In this document: in pieces, positions 1-8,160 of the stretch | How the letters are laid out: each line of letters opens with the position of its first letter | Numbering within the stretch: position 1 is the first letter of the stretch | Source: an uncultured Oscillospiraceae bacterium | GTDB lineage: Bacteria; Bacillota; Clostridia; Oscillospirales; Oscillospiraceae | Reading direction: 5' to 3' | NCBI GenBank assembly: GCA_904419145.1 | Contig: CAJFQQ010000008.1 | Coordinates: forward strand, 1-64,000 | DNA length: 64,000 bases | Translations under genes and position numbers: made by a program | The notes under the pieces: generated by a model | The model's database searches: none | What the model was told of the DNA's origin: nothing | Seen by the model: only the letters and a program-made list of their open reading frames with translations

Positions 1-3
1 TAT

Positions 4-91
4 GCGCGAGTGGTGGAATTGGCAGACTCGCTAGATTCAGGTTCTAGTGTGCATTACGCACGTGCGGGTTCAAGTCCCGCCTCGCGCACCA
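4..91 (+). tRNA. tRNA-Leu (anticodon CAG), CCA encoded
   Basis: The acceptor strands GCGCGAG (4-10) and CTCGCGC (81-87) pair, followed by discriminator A and an encoded CCA (89-91). The anticodon stem CTAGA/TCTAG encloses the loop TTCAGGT, giving anticodon CAG, which reads CUG leucine codons. A long variable arm (GTGCATTACGCAC) and the T-arm GCGGGTTCAAGTCCCGC fit a class II leucine tRNA. A terminator follows directly, so it is the last or only gene of its transcript; its promoter lies outside the window. Confidence 0.97.
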
Positions 92-128
92 AAAAAGAAA
101 GACACGCTAAAAGCGTGTCTTTCTTTTT
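92..128 (+). terminator. Rho-independent terminator of the tRNA-Leu transcript
   Basis: A 16-bp stem (92-107 with 113-128) around a TAAAA loop ends in a T-rich 3' arm. It begins right after the CCA end. Confidence 0.9.
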
Positions 129-327
129 GGCTTCCGCCGCCCAGAGGGCGGCTTCACCCTTCGGTATTTGAATGCACAGGGGTGGCAAAGCCGCCCCTGA
201 GCAATTCCCCGCCGCAGGCCGGGAATTTACGGCGCACTCGCGCCGCAGGTCAGAAGGTCGGGTGAGCAGGATCTCTTCTCATGCTCCCAAAGCTGAAAAT
301 ATTGATTTTAACCGACCCTCCCACGCC

Positions 328-362
328 GGAGCAAGCTTCGTATCGCTTGCTCCGATTTTTTT
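328..362 (+). terminator. Terminator-like hairpin with T7 tract
   Basis: Stem GGAGCAAGC/GCTTGCTCC with an 8-nt loop, followed by GA and seven T. The plus-strand transcript it would end is not identified; read-through from tRNA-Leu or a small RNA are both possible. Confidence 0.65.
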
Positions 363-479
363 AAGCCAGAGCGCGCTCCGCTGCCCCACCTTTCAAAATT
401 GAACCCACTTCGCCGGTTTTCAATTTTGTTTTGCCAAAGGAGCTGCGGAACGCCAGCGCTTCCTGTGTCTATATCATTG

Positions 480-513
480 AGAGAGGGGATCTCCGTACAG
501 CGATCCCCTCTCT
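480..513 (-). terminator. Hairpin downstream of hppA
   Basis: AGAGAGGGGATC pairs with GATCCCCTCTCT about 100 bp past the hppA stop on its strand. There is no T-tract after it, so it may only stabilise the 3' end of the transcript. Confidence 0.4.
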
Positions 514-611
514 AATGGTTCTTATGCCTTTTTTATCGGAAGTCCCTCTTGAACATTGCTGTCTTCAGATCCTGCTCCTTCTGTCAGAGGGCTTTGCGTC
601 CCATCAATCCA

Positions 612-2699
612 TCAAAAGATGGACAGAGCCACAAACAGCGGTGCCAGCAGGGATGCTACCAGGGACACTACCGTAATCTGGGTGTTGATGGAGGGGCCTG
701 CCGTGTCCTTGAACGGGTCTCCCACCGTGTCGCCCACCACGGCGGCCTTGTGGGCCTCGCTGCCTTTGCCGCCCTCGTTGCCGGCCTCTACGTACTTTTT
801 GGAGTTATCCCAAAGGCCGCCGGCGTTGGACATGAACAGCGCCAGCAACAGGCCGCTGACGATATTCCCCAAGAGGAACCCGCCGATGGCCCGGACGCCG
901 CCGATGAGCCCCACCACCACAGTGGCCAGGATGGCAAACAGGCCCGCAGGGATCAGCTCCCGCAGCGCGCCGGCGGTGGCGATGTCGATGCACTTGTCAT
1001 ACTCCGGCTGTACGCCCTCTTTTCCTTCCCGGAGGCCGACAATCTCCCGGAACTGCCGGTGGATCTCCGCCACCATGCGCTGGGCGTTCTTATCCACGCC
1101 CAGCATCAGCATAGCCGAGAACACCGCTGGGATGGCTGCGCCGATGAGGATACCGAAGAACACCGTGGGGTTCATGATATCAAAGCCGGTGAGCAGCTCC
1201 TCGCCCCGCTCGGCCAGGACCTCGTTGACCTCGGCCATGAAGGCCCCCAGCAGGCTGATGACGGTGAGGCCCGCCGCACCGATGGAGAACCCCTTGGTGA
1301 CGGCCTTGACGGTATTACCGGCGCTGTCCAGCTCGTCGCAGATGCGGATAGTCTCCTCGCCCAATCCGCCCATCTCTGCCAACCCCCGGGAGTTATCCAC
1401 GATGGGGCCATAGGCGTCGTTGGAGATAATCATGCCGACGATGGAGAGCATGCCCACCGCCGCCATGGCAATCCCGAACAGTGCGTAGCTGCCGCCCATA
1501 GGCGCACAAATCTGATAAGCGAACAGGGCCGAGACCGCAATACCGATCATAGCCGGCAGGGCGGAGACAAAGCCATAGGACACGCCGGAGAGGATGGTAA
1601 ACGCCGAACCGGAGTGGGATGCGTGGGCTACCCGCTTCACAATCGGCTTCGTATCGTCAGTGAAGTAGTCTGTGGTAATACCAATAATGACGCCCACCAA
1701 AAGTCCTACAGTTGATGCCCCCCAAATTCTCCAGGAAAACCCTTCGAACAAGGCAGTAGCTACGGCGGTAAGCGCCACAAAAATAGCCGTCGTTACATAG
1801 GTGGAGGAGTTGAGCGCATTGGTCGGGTTGCCGTTTTTCCCGATACGTGCGGTGGCAATCCCAAGGATCGAGGCCAGCAGGCCCAGGGCCGCATAGCAGA
1901 ACACCATCATGGTACTGACACCGCTGGTGCCGCCGTCAATGGTCTGGGCCAGCACCAGGGCCGCCGCCATAGCCGCCACATTGGAGTCAAAGAGGTCGGC
2001 CCCCATGCCGGCCACATCGCCCACATTGTCGCCCACGTTGTCCGCGATGACCGCCGGGTTGCGGGGGTCATCCTCGGGGATGCCCAGCTCCACCTTGCCG
2101 GTGAGGTCGGCACTGACGTCGGCAGTTTTGGTGAAAATGCCGCCGCCGGCCTTGGCAAACAGTGCCAGGGAGCTGGCGCCGAAGGAGAAGCCCAAAACGA
2201 TGGAGGAATCCCCGGCCAGCAGCAGTACGGCGGCCACACCCAGCAGGCTGAAGCCCACCACCGCAAGGCCCATAACCGCGCCGCCCCGGAAGCCCACCAT
2301 GAAGGCGGGCTGGATGCCCTTCTGCGCGGCCTCAGCGGCCCGTCCGTTGGAGGAAGTGGCCACCAGAATCCCGATCTTACCGGCAATGGCGGAGAGCACC
2401 GTCCCGGCGATATAGGCCAGGGTCATACCCACGTTTTCATGCCAGTCCCCCTGCCAGATACCCTGAGGCAGAAACAGCAGGATCAGCACCGCGGCCACGC
2501 CAGCAAACAAAGCAAGGATCTTGTACTCCTTGCGCATAAAGGTGTTGGCACCGGACTTAATCAAATCCGATACCCGCCGAATCGTCTGGTTTTCTGTCGG
2601 CTGGCGTTTTACCCAAAGATAGAGATAGGCCGCAAAGGCAAACGCGATGACAACTGCCAGGAATGAGAGCGCGTAGATGGTACTTGCGACTGGTTCCAT
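612..2699 (-). CDS. hppA: Membrane-bound K+-independent H+-translocating pyrophosphatase
   Basis: A 695-residue polytopic protein that couples PPi hydrolysis to ion pumping across the membrane. The PPi-binding signature DVSADLTGKVE lies at residues 194-204, followed by the Asp-rich segment with DNVGDNVGDVAG. The ion-specificity segment reads GNTVKAVTKG (461-470). Lys465 and Thr468 are the residues of the K+-independent, H+-pumping subfamily, where K+-dependent enzymes have Ala and Gly; the usual GNTTKA is GNTVKA here. The ATG at 2699 is preferred over one eight codons upstream because AGGAGG sits 9 nt before it. The gene stands alone with its own promoter and would recover energy from biosynthetic PPi. 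Family assignment is certain; ion specificity is inferred from the motif. Confidence 0.97.
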   Translation of the reverse strand: MEPVASTIYALSFLAVVIAFAFAAYLYLWVKRQPTENQTIRRVSDLIKSGANTFMRKEYKILALFAGVAAVLILLFLPQGIWQGDWHENVGMTLAYIAGTVLSAIAGKIGILVATSSNGRAAEAAQKGIQPAFMVGFRGGAVMGLAVVGFSLLGVAAVLLLAGDSSIVLGFSFGASSLALFAKAGGGIFTKTADVSADLTGKVELGIPEDDPRNPAVIADNVGDNVGDVAGMGADLFDSNVAAMAAALVLAQTIDGGTSGVSTMMVFCYAALGLLASILGIATARIGKNGNPTNALNSSTYVTTAIFVALTAVATALFEGFSWRIWGASTVGLLVGVIIGITTDYFTDDTKPIVKRVAHASHSGSAFTILSGVSYGFVSALPAMIGIAVSALFAYQICAPMGGSYALFGIAMAAVGMLSIVGMIISNDAYGPIVDNSRGLAEMGGLGEETIRICDELDSAGNTVKAVTKGFSIGAAGLTVISLLGAFMAEVNEVLAERGEELLTGFDIMNPTVFFGILIGAAIPAVFSAMLMLGVDKNAQRMVAEIHRQFREIVGLREGKEGVQPEYDKCIDIATAGALRELIPAGLFAILATVVVGLIGGVRAIGGFLLGNIVSGLLLALFMSNAGGLWDNSKKYVEAGNEGGKGSEAHKAAVVGDTVGDPFKDTAGPSINTQITVVSLVASLLAPLFVALSIF

Positions 2700-3049
2700 G
2701 AAAACTTCCCTCCTATTTTTCATCTGGTGAATCTATCGCAGGCGCCTGTCAGGCAGGACACCGAGCGAACCATGGAGAGGGGGGCGCGATGCACGGGGCC
2801 GCTGTTGACCTGTCAAAATCCGCTGGTTCGGGAGGGTGGTTGACGTTTTCTCTGATAGAAAGCCTACCTTCCCGCCCATTATAATTATATGCTTACATTT
2901 GTTATATTGCAACAAATATTTTTCGAAAAATCAAAAATTATTGTCAATTTTTTCTCAATATCCCACCCACATTCACTGTAACCTCTTTCGGGTACCCAAG
3001 CAGCAAGGACGGAGCCGGCGCTTATGTGCACTGGCTCCGTCCTTGCTGC
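2700..3049. other. hppA promoter and leader region
   Basis: No gene. It contains the rsmA-side hairpin (2999-3050), an AT-rich promoter block (2884-2960) and a roughly 175-nt hppA leader (about 2700-2877). I could not match the leader to a known riboswitch. Confidence 0.6.
2884..2912 (-). promoter_or_regulatory. Sigma-A promoter of hppA
   Basis: On the minus strand -35 TTGCAA (2912-2907), a 17-bp spacer and -10 TATAAT (2889-2884). Predicted start near 2877. Confidence 0.85.
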
Positions 3050-3050
3050 T
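2999..3050 (-). terminator. Hairpin at the end of rsmA
   Basis: An 18-bp perfect stem (2999-3016 with 3033-3050) whose first base overlaps the rsmA stop codon. The T-tract is weak, but position and stem length fit a terminator. Confidence 0.7.
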
Positions 3051-3937
3051 TACTCTTTCCCACCGCTATGGTATCCCGGGAGGCGCCGGTACAGGGTGCC
3101 GGACAGGGCGGCAAATTCCTCCAGCCCCAGCCGCTCTCCCCGGACGGTAGGCGGCAGGCCGCAGTCCTCCACTGCCGCGGCCAACTGCTCCTTGGAGAGC
3201 TGACCGCCGAAAACAGACTGCAGACTGTTCACCAGTGTCTTGCGCCGCAGGGCAAAGGCGGCCCGTACCGTCCGGAAGAAGAAGGGCTCCGGACACCGGA
3301 GGGCCACCGGCGGCTGACGGCGCACCCGGCAGCACAGCACCGCGCTGGTGACCTTGGGGGCCGGAAGGAAACAGGTGGGCGGCACGTCAAAGAGCACCTC
3401 CGGCTCCGTATAGTACTGTATAAAGACGGAAAAGGCCCCGTAGTCGCTGCCGGGACCGCCTGCCAGGCGCTCCGCCACCTCCTTCTGGATCATGACGGTG
3501 ATGGTTTCAAAGCATTTCGCCTCCACCAGCGCCGTCAAAATGGGTGTGGTGATGTTGTAGGGCAGGTTGGCGCAGACCAGAGGGGTATAACCCGCCATCC
3601 TCTCCCCCACCAGGGCCGGGATATCCAGCTTCAGAATATCCCCGGACACCAGGGTGAAGTTGTCATAGGGGGCCATGGTCTCCTCCAGCACCGGCACCAG
3701 CCTCTGGTCCAGTTCCACTGCCACCACGCAGCCTGCGCGGCGGCAGAGCTCCGACGTCAGCGGGCCGATCCCCGGTCCGATCTCCAGCACAGCGGTATCG
3801 GGCCCCGCGCCGCTGGCAGCGGCGATCTCTTGGGGGACCCAGTCCTCGATCAAAAAATTCTGCCCCATGGATTTGCTGAAATGAAAGCCGTGCCGGGCCA
3901 GCAGGGCCTGGATGGTATTGCGGTCACAGAGGTCCAT
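3050..3937 (-). CDS. rsmA: 16S rRNA adenine(1518/1519) dimethyltransferase
   Basis: KsgA/RsmA dimethylates two adjacent adenines in the helix 45 loop of 16S rRNA late in 30S assembly. The protein is 295 residues. It shows the KsgA N-terminus with SMGQNFL, the SAM-binding motif EIGPGIGPLT (about 52-61) and the catalytic NLPYNI motif near residue 120. The ATG at 3937 was chosen because AAGGAG lies 7 nt upstream; the open frame runs 15 codons further without a site. It is monocistronic, with an end-of-gene hairpin. Confidence 0.96.
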   Translation of the reverse strand: MDLCDRNTIQALLARHGFHFSKSMGQNFLIEDWVPQEIAAASGAGPDTAVLEIGPGIGPLTSELCRRAGCVVAVELDQRLVPVLEETMAPYDNFTLVSGDILKLDIPALVGERMAGYTPLVCANLPYNITTPILTALVEAKCFETITVMIQKEVAERLAGGPGSDYGAFSVFIQYYTEPEVLFDVPPTCFLPAPKVTSAVLCCRVRRQPPVALRCPEPFFFRTVRAAFALRRKTLVNSLQSVFGGQLSKEQLAAAVEDCGLPPTVRGERLGLEEFAALSGTLYRRLPGYHSGGKE

Positions 3938-4080
3938 TGTCGTTCTCCTTGTACCGGCGGTGCCAAACGGCCCCGCCTGCATAATATATTCGAATCACGC
4001 TATTTTTTTCTGCCAGATGGTGGCGCGCGTCCCCAAACCGTGCTACAATAGCCACCAGAAAAGAAAAGAGAGGGATCTGC

Positions 4081-4854
4081 ATGGAGGAACTGCTCCAATT
4101 ATATCTGATTGTCTGCCCGCTGATCTTTTTAGGGGGCTTTGTGGACAGCGTGGCCGGAGGCGGCGGCCTCATCACGCTGCCCGCCTATCTCATGGCAGGC
4201 CTGCCCACTCACATGGCCATGGGCACCAACAAGGTCGTCAATGCCATCGGCACGGGGACCGCCGCCCTTCGCTATCTGAAAAGCGGCCGGGTCCAGCTCC
4301 GTGTCGCGCTGGTCGCCGCCGTGACTGCCCTGGTGGGCAGCGTCATCGGCACCCGGGTCGCCCTGCTGATCCCGGAGGATATCCTGAAAATTCTGATGCT
4401 GGTGGCCCTGCCGGTGGTGGCGGTGGTCCTGGCGGTCAAAAAGGATTTCGGGAAGGAGTCCCCCGGCCCGAAGCGATCCTACAGCCGCCGCTATGAGGCC
4501 GCAGCCGCCGGGATCATCGGCCTCGTCATCGGCTGCTACGACGGCCTGGTGGGGCCCGGCACCGGCACCTTTATGATCATGGCCTTCACCATGGCGCTGT
4601 CCATGGATCTGATCACCGCCTCCGGCTGCGCCAAAATCGGCAATCTCGCCTCCAACGTGGCCTCGGCGGTGGTGTTTCTCCTGAATGGCAAGGTGTTCTG
4701 GGCCCTGGCGGTGCCCGCAGCGCTGTGCAACGCCCTGGGCGGCTACTGCGGCGCACGGTATGCCATCCGGGGCGGCAGCGGCAAAATCCGCGGCATGATC
4801 TTCCTGGTGCTGGGGCTGATGTTTGTGAAGATGCTGTGGGATCTGCTGGCCTGA
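4081..4854 (+). CDS. TauE/SafE family membrane transporter (sulfite/sulfonate exporter type)
   Basis: A 257-residue protein with about eight hydrophobic segments in two repeated halves, typical of the TauE/SafE (former DUF81) family. The N-terminal FVDSVAGGGGLITLP and the second-half GLVGPGTGTF stretches are the family's conserved glycine-rich motifs. Members are linked to export of sulfite, sulfoacetate or related anions; the substrate here cannot be read from sequence. GAGAGGG lies just upstream of the ATG. It ends 4 bp from the convergent methyltransferase gene with no visible terminator between them, so the transcripts probably overlap. Confidence 0.9.
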   Translation: MEELLQLYLIVCPLIFLGGFVDSVAGGGGLITLPAYLMAGLPTHMAMGTNKVVNAIGTGTAALRYLKSGRVQLRVALVAAVTALVGSVIGTRVALLIPEDILKILMLVALPVVAVVLAVKKDFGKESPGPKRSYSRRYEAAAAGIIGLVIGCYDGLVGPGTGTFMIMAFTMALSMDLITASGCAKIGNLASNVASAVVFLLNGKVFWALAVPAALCNALGGYCGARYAIRGGSGKIRGMIFLVLGLMFVKMLWDLLA

Positions 4855-4858
4855 CGCA

Positions 4859-5677
4859 TTATTTCCGTCGGAACACGTGGATGCGGAAGGCCGCTGTGAC
4901 CTCCAGCCGCTCCAGGGCACGCAGGCGCTCCACGCCCTCCCTGGGCGTTTTCCAGGCGTAGGGGGTCATGGCAAAGAGGTCCTCAACGGTCTGTCCCTCC
5001 AGGGAGAGGCGGCGGCTCACCGGCACCACGTCCAGATACCGAAATCCCTCGTACTCCACGGCCTGGTCCGGGTTTTCATAGGGCGCGTCATACAAAACCT
5101 GCTTCATCTCCATGAGATGCTCCGGTGCCGGCACCACATAGAGGAACACCCCGCCCGGCCGCAGTACCCGGCGGTACTCCTCCTGGGCCAGGGGCGCGAA
5201 GCAGTCCAGCAGCAGGCTGGCCGCCCCATCCCCCACCGGCAGATGGTATACCGAGGCCACGGCGAACTCCACATCCTTCGCCCGTCGGGCCGCCCGCTTC
5301 AGCGCCGCCTTGGAGAGATCCACTCCCGCCGCGCGGAGGGGCTTTCCCTCCTGCGCCAAGCGCCCTGCGATGGCGGCCGTATAGGCCCCCTCTCCGCAGC
5401 CGGCATCCAAAAGCACAGGCTCCTCACCGGCATGCAGCGCCGCCAGGTCGCACAGCGTCCGGCAGAGGTGGCCGTACCACCCGCCCTCCAAAAAGCGGCT
5501 CCGGGCGGCCACCATGGCCTTATCGTCCCCCGGCTCCTTGGCGTGCTTCCGGTTGGCGGGCAGAAGGTGGACGTACCCCTCCCGGGCAATGTCATAGCTG
5601 TGCCCCTTGGGACAGCGATAGCGCCCCTCCGCCCGCTCCAGAGGCGCGCCGCAGATGGGGCAGAGAAACAGAGACAT
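4859..5677 (-). CDS. RlmA-like 23S rRNA (guanine-N1) methyltransferase
   Basis: A 272-residue protein of the RlmA family, which methylates N1 of a guanine (745 or 748) in 23S rRNA helix 35. The N-terminal zinc ribbon is visible as CPIC at 6-9 and a second Cys-His set (CPKGH), followed by the family sequence SYDIAREGYVHLL. The Rossmann SAM site is LLDAGCGEGAY near residue 95. The ATG at 5677 has GGAGG 6 nt upstream; an ATG two codons earlier overlaps that site. It is transcribed divergently from the DUF3788 gene. Whether it acts at G745 or G748 is unclear. Confidence 0.85.
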   Translation of the reverse strand: MSLFLCPICGAPLERAEGRYRCPKGHSYDIAREGYVHLLPANRKHAKEPGDDKAMVAARSRFLEGGWYGHLCRTLCDLAALHAGEEPVLLDAGCGEGAYTAAIAGRLAQEGKPLRAAGVDLSKAALKRAARRAKDVEFAVASVYHLPVGDGAASLLLDCFAPLAQEEYRRVLRPGGVFLYVVPAPEHLMEMKQVLYDAPYENPDQAVEYEGFRYLDVVPVSRRLSLEGQTVEDLFAMTPYAWKTPREGVERLRALERLEVTAAFRIHVFRRK

Positions 5678-5761
5678 AACCATCCTCCATTCGTTTTCTC
5701 CATTATACCGCGCCGCGGCGTCCCTGTCGATACCGCATTTTCTTTGCGGGGCGGAAGGATG

Positions 5762-5790
5762 TTGATTTGCTGATCGCCTTATGCTATAGT
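5762..5790 (+). promoter_or_regulatory. Promoter of the DUF3788 gene
   Basis: TTGATT (5762-5767), 17-bp spacer, TATAGT (5785-5790). Start predicted near 5797, about 44 nt before the ATG. Confidence 0.75.
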
Positions 5791-5840
5791 TTTCTAAAAG
5801 AGGCCAAACGGAAGGCCGAAAGGGATAAAGGAGGCGCATT

Positions 5841-6254
5841 ATGCTGGATCCCATACCGAGCGCAGAACAAATGACCGCTTTGCTTGGACCTTCTCTGTAC
5901 GATGTATGGAAGGGCTTATGCGCCGCCATTGACGAAATATACGATATGGACTGCCTGTGGGGGCCGGGCGGCAAGGCGTGGAGCTATGAGTATAAATACC
6001 GGCGAGGCGGTAAAACGCTGTGCGCATTATACGCAAGGGAGCACTGCGTTGGCTTTATGGTGATCCTGGGAAAAGAGGAGCGGATAAGATTCGAGGCAGA
6101 CCGGGAACACTACGCCAGGGAGATCCAGAGAATCTATGATGAGGCGCAGACGTACCACGATGGAAAATGGATGATGTTTGAACCAGTGGACGCCTCTTTG
6201 TTTCCGGATTTTATCAGGCTGCTGCGCATCAAAAGGAGGCCAAACCGAAAATAG
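5841..6254 (+). CDS. DUF3788 family protein
   Basis: A 137-residue soluble protein matching DUF3788: an N-terminal helix, a central WGPGGKAWSYEYKYRRGGKT segment, the GFMVILGKEE strand and a C-terminal helix with KWMMFEP. AAAGGAGG stands 8 nt before the ATG and it has its own promoter. No enzymatic function is established for the family. It is monocistronic. Confidence 0.8.
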   Translation: MLDPIPSAEQMTALLGPSLYDVWKGLCAAIDEIYDMDCLWGPGGKAWSYEYKYRRGGKTLCALYAREHCVGFMVILGKEERIRFEADREHYAREIQRIYDEAQTYHDGKWMMFEPVDASLFPDFIRLLRIKRRPNRK

Positions 6255-6674
6255 AGCGTGTATGGAGGCCTTTTCTGCTGTCAAACCACGCGAAGCGACA
6301 GGAACCCGCTGATTTTCAAAAAGTGGCCGATTCCTCTTGACTTATCACGTCTTTTGTGCTATATTAAAAAATTGTGTGTTTCAATATTAATTTGGTAGAA
6401 GCGAAAGAACTGGTAACTGCCTTGTGTTTGGTGTTTTAGAGCGTCCCGCGGACCCGCAGCCAAAAATAGGGCGGTTTTTTGCTGTGCGCAGATAAATGCG
6501 CTCTGCGCTCCGATGCCGCCCGGTTCCACGGCGGCACGCCCAGGAAAAAGCGATTTCCCGCTCCCCTTTGCGGCCTATCTGCCCCGGCAGAGGAATCGGG
6601 CACTCATCCACACATCCCGGAACCATTCGCCCCAGCCAGGGGAACTCCCCTGCAACTTGAGAAGGAGGAACGCA
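6255..6674. other. 420-bp gap with promoter and long structured leader
   Basis: No coding sequence is supported on either strand. A strong plus-strand promoter at 6337-6365 starts a leader of about 300 nt before the flavoprotein ATG at 6675. Stems I can draw: GCGCAGA/TCTGCGC (about 6486-6508), TGCCGCC/GGCGGCA (about 6514-6536), CTGCC/GGCAG (about 6579-6590) and CAGGGGA/TCCCCTG (about 6636-6652), the last just upstream of the ribosome binding site. Confidence 0.6.
6337..6365 (+). promoter_or_regulatory. Sigma-A promoter upstream of the COG2509 gene
   Basis: TTGACT (6337-6342), exactly 17 bp, TATATT (6360-6365). The predicted start near 6372 is about 300 nt from the ATG, unusually far. Confidence 0.85.
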
Positions 6675-8081
6675 ATGAATACAGATGTCGTCATCATCGG
6701 CGCAGGTCCTGCGGGCATCTTTACCGCCATTGAGATGCTGAAGAAGGGCAGCAAGCAGCACATCGTCATGGTGGAAAAGGGCCAGCCCATCGAGAAGCGC
6801 CGCTGCCCCAAGAGCCAGACCAAGCAGTGCGTCAACTGCAAGCCCTACTGCCATATCACCACCGGCTTTTCCGGCGCCGGCGCCTTCTCCGACGGGAAGC
6901 TCTCCCTGAGCTACGAGGTCGGCGGGGATCTGCCCACCCTCATCGGGGCGGACTTGGCCCAGGAGACCATCCACTACACCGACCAGCTCTACCTGGAGTT
7001 CGGCGCAGACACCCACGTGGAGGGCCTGGGTAACACCGAGGAGGTCAAGGCCATCCGCAAGCGGGCCATCCAGGCGGGGCTGAAGCTGGTGGACTGCCCC
7101 ATCCGCCACCTGGGTACGGAGAAGGCCCAGGAGATCTACTACGCCATTGAGCAGGAGCTGCTCAAGCGGGGTGTGGAAATCCTGTTTGGCTACGAGTGCA
7201 CCAACCTCATTCTGGAGGGCGACGTGTGCAAGGGCGTCTGCATCACCAACGGGAAAGACAGCCAGGAGATCCTGGCCGGCCACACCATCATCGCCACCGG
7301 GCGCCGGGGCGCCGACTGGCTGGAGAGCCTGTGCGCAGAGCATAACATCGCCCACCAGCCCGGCACCGTGGATATCGGCGTGCGGGTGGAGGTACGCAAC
7401 GAGGTCATGGAGACCGTCAACCGGGTGCTGTACGAGTCCAAGCTGGTGGGGTATCCCCAGCCCTTCAAAAACAAGGTCCGCACCTTCTGCCAGAACCCCG
7501 GCGGCTTTGTCAGCCAGGAAAACTACGACAATGACCTGGCGGTGGTCAACGGCCACAGCTACAAGGAGCTCAAGAGCGACAACACCAACCTGGCCATCCT
7601 GTGCAGCCACAACTTCTCCTTCCCCTTCAACCAGCCCATCGCCTATGCCCAGAAGGTGGGAGAGCTGACCAACATGCTGGCCAACGGCCATATCCTAGTC
7701 CAGCGCTTCGGCGACATTCTGGACGGCAAGCGGACCTGGCCCAAGGAGCTGGCCCAGTCCAACGTCCGCCCCACCCTGCCCGATGCCGTGGCCGGCGACA
7801 TCACCGCCGCCATGCCCTACCGGGCCATGATCAATATTATCAACTTCATCCAGGCCATGGACCACGTGGTGCCCGGCTTTGCCTCCACGGAGACCCTCCT
7901 CTACTCCCCGGAGCTGAAGTTCTACTCCAACCGGGTGAAGATGGACGAGAACTTTGACACCAACGTCAAGGGGCTCCACTGCCTGGGGGACTCCTCCGGC
8001 TGGACGCGGGGGCTGATGATGGCCTCCATCATGGGCGTCCTCATGGGCCGCCGTCTCGTGGAAGAGGAGCAGGGGAAATAA
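6675..8081 (+). CDS. NAD(P)/FAD-dependent dehydrogenase, COG2509 family
   Basis: A 468-residue flavoprotein. The N-terminus VVIIGAGPAGIFTAIEML is a dinucleotide-binding fold (GxGxxG), followed by a Cys-rich stretch CPKSQTKQCVNCKPYCH (about 42-58) and FSGAGAFSDGKLSL, both typical of COG2509. The second nucleotide motif IIATGRRGADWL and the C-terminal LHCLGDSSGWTRGLMMASI, which closes the FAD site, are intact. The family is uncharacterised; the Cys cluster might hold a metal or a redox pair. The ATG at 6675 has GGAGGAA upstream; upstream in-frame codons belong to the leader. It is preceded by a long structured leader and ends at a strong hairpin. Confidence 0.9.
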   Translation: MNTDVVIIGAGPAGIFTAIEMLKKGSKQHIVMVEKGQPIEKRRCPKSQTKQCVNCKPYCHITTGFSGAGAFSDGKLSLSYEVGGDLPTLIGADLAQETIHYTDQLYLEFGADTHVEGLGNTEEVKAIRKRAIQAGLKLVDCPIRHLGTEKAQEIYYAIEQELLKRGVEILFGYECTNLILEGDVCKGVCITNGKDSQEILAGHTIIATGRRGADWLESLCAEHNIAHQPGTVDIGVRVEVRNEVMETVNRVLYESKLVGYPQPFKNKVRTFCQNPGGFVSQENYDNDLAVVNGHSYKELKSDNTNLAILCSHNFSFPFNQPIAYAQKVGELTNMLANGHILVQRFGDILDGKRTWPKELAQSNVRPTLPDAVAGDITAAMPYRAMINIINFIQAMDHVVPGFASTETLLYSPELKFYSNRVKMDENFDTNVKGLHCLGDSSGWTRGLMMASIMGVLMGRRLVEEEQGK

Positions 8082-8112
8082 CCCGCCCCAAAAACAGCAT
8101 TGAAGCAACGAC

Positions 8113-8146
8113 AAGGGAGGCGCGGCCGATCAGCCGCGCCTCCCTT
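8113..8146. terminator. Hairpin between convergent COG2509 gene and ftsZ
   Basis: A perfect 14-bp stem AAGGGAGGCGCGGC/GCCGCGCCTCCCTT with a 6-nt loop. It can serve both convergent genes; neither side has a long T-tract. Confidence 0.7.
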
Positions 8147-8160
8147 CTGATATGTACCAT

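Larger units (their letters stand above)
129..611. other. Gene-free, hairpin-rich region between tRNA-Leu and hppA
   Basis: No convincing coding sequence was found in these 480 bases; the open frames here look like chance products of GC-rich sequence. It holds several inverted repeats: about 177-199 (CAGGGGTGGC paired with GCCGCCCCTG), 328-353 followed by T7 (a plus-strand terminator), 394-431 (a CAAAATTGAA-type stem followed by T4) and 480-513 (a 12-bp stem downstream of hppA). Two terminator-like structures on the plus strand with no gene before them leave room for a small RNA, but nothing identifies one. Confidence 0.5.

Noticed and set aside
549-1715. Long plus-strand frames opposite hppA
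   Set aside because: They are antisense to a conserved gene, have no RBS, and give His/Gln/Asp-rich low-complexity products typical of GC-rich shadow frames.
6387-7691. 434-codon minus-strand frame across the flavoprotein leader
   Set aside because: It is antisense to the COG2509 gene and its leader; no start site and no family match.
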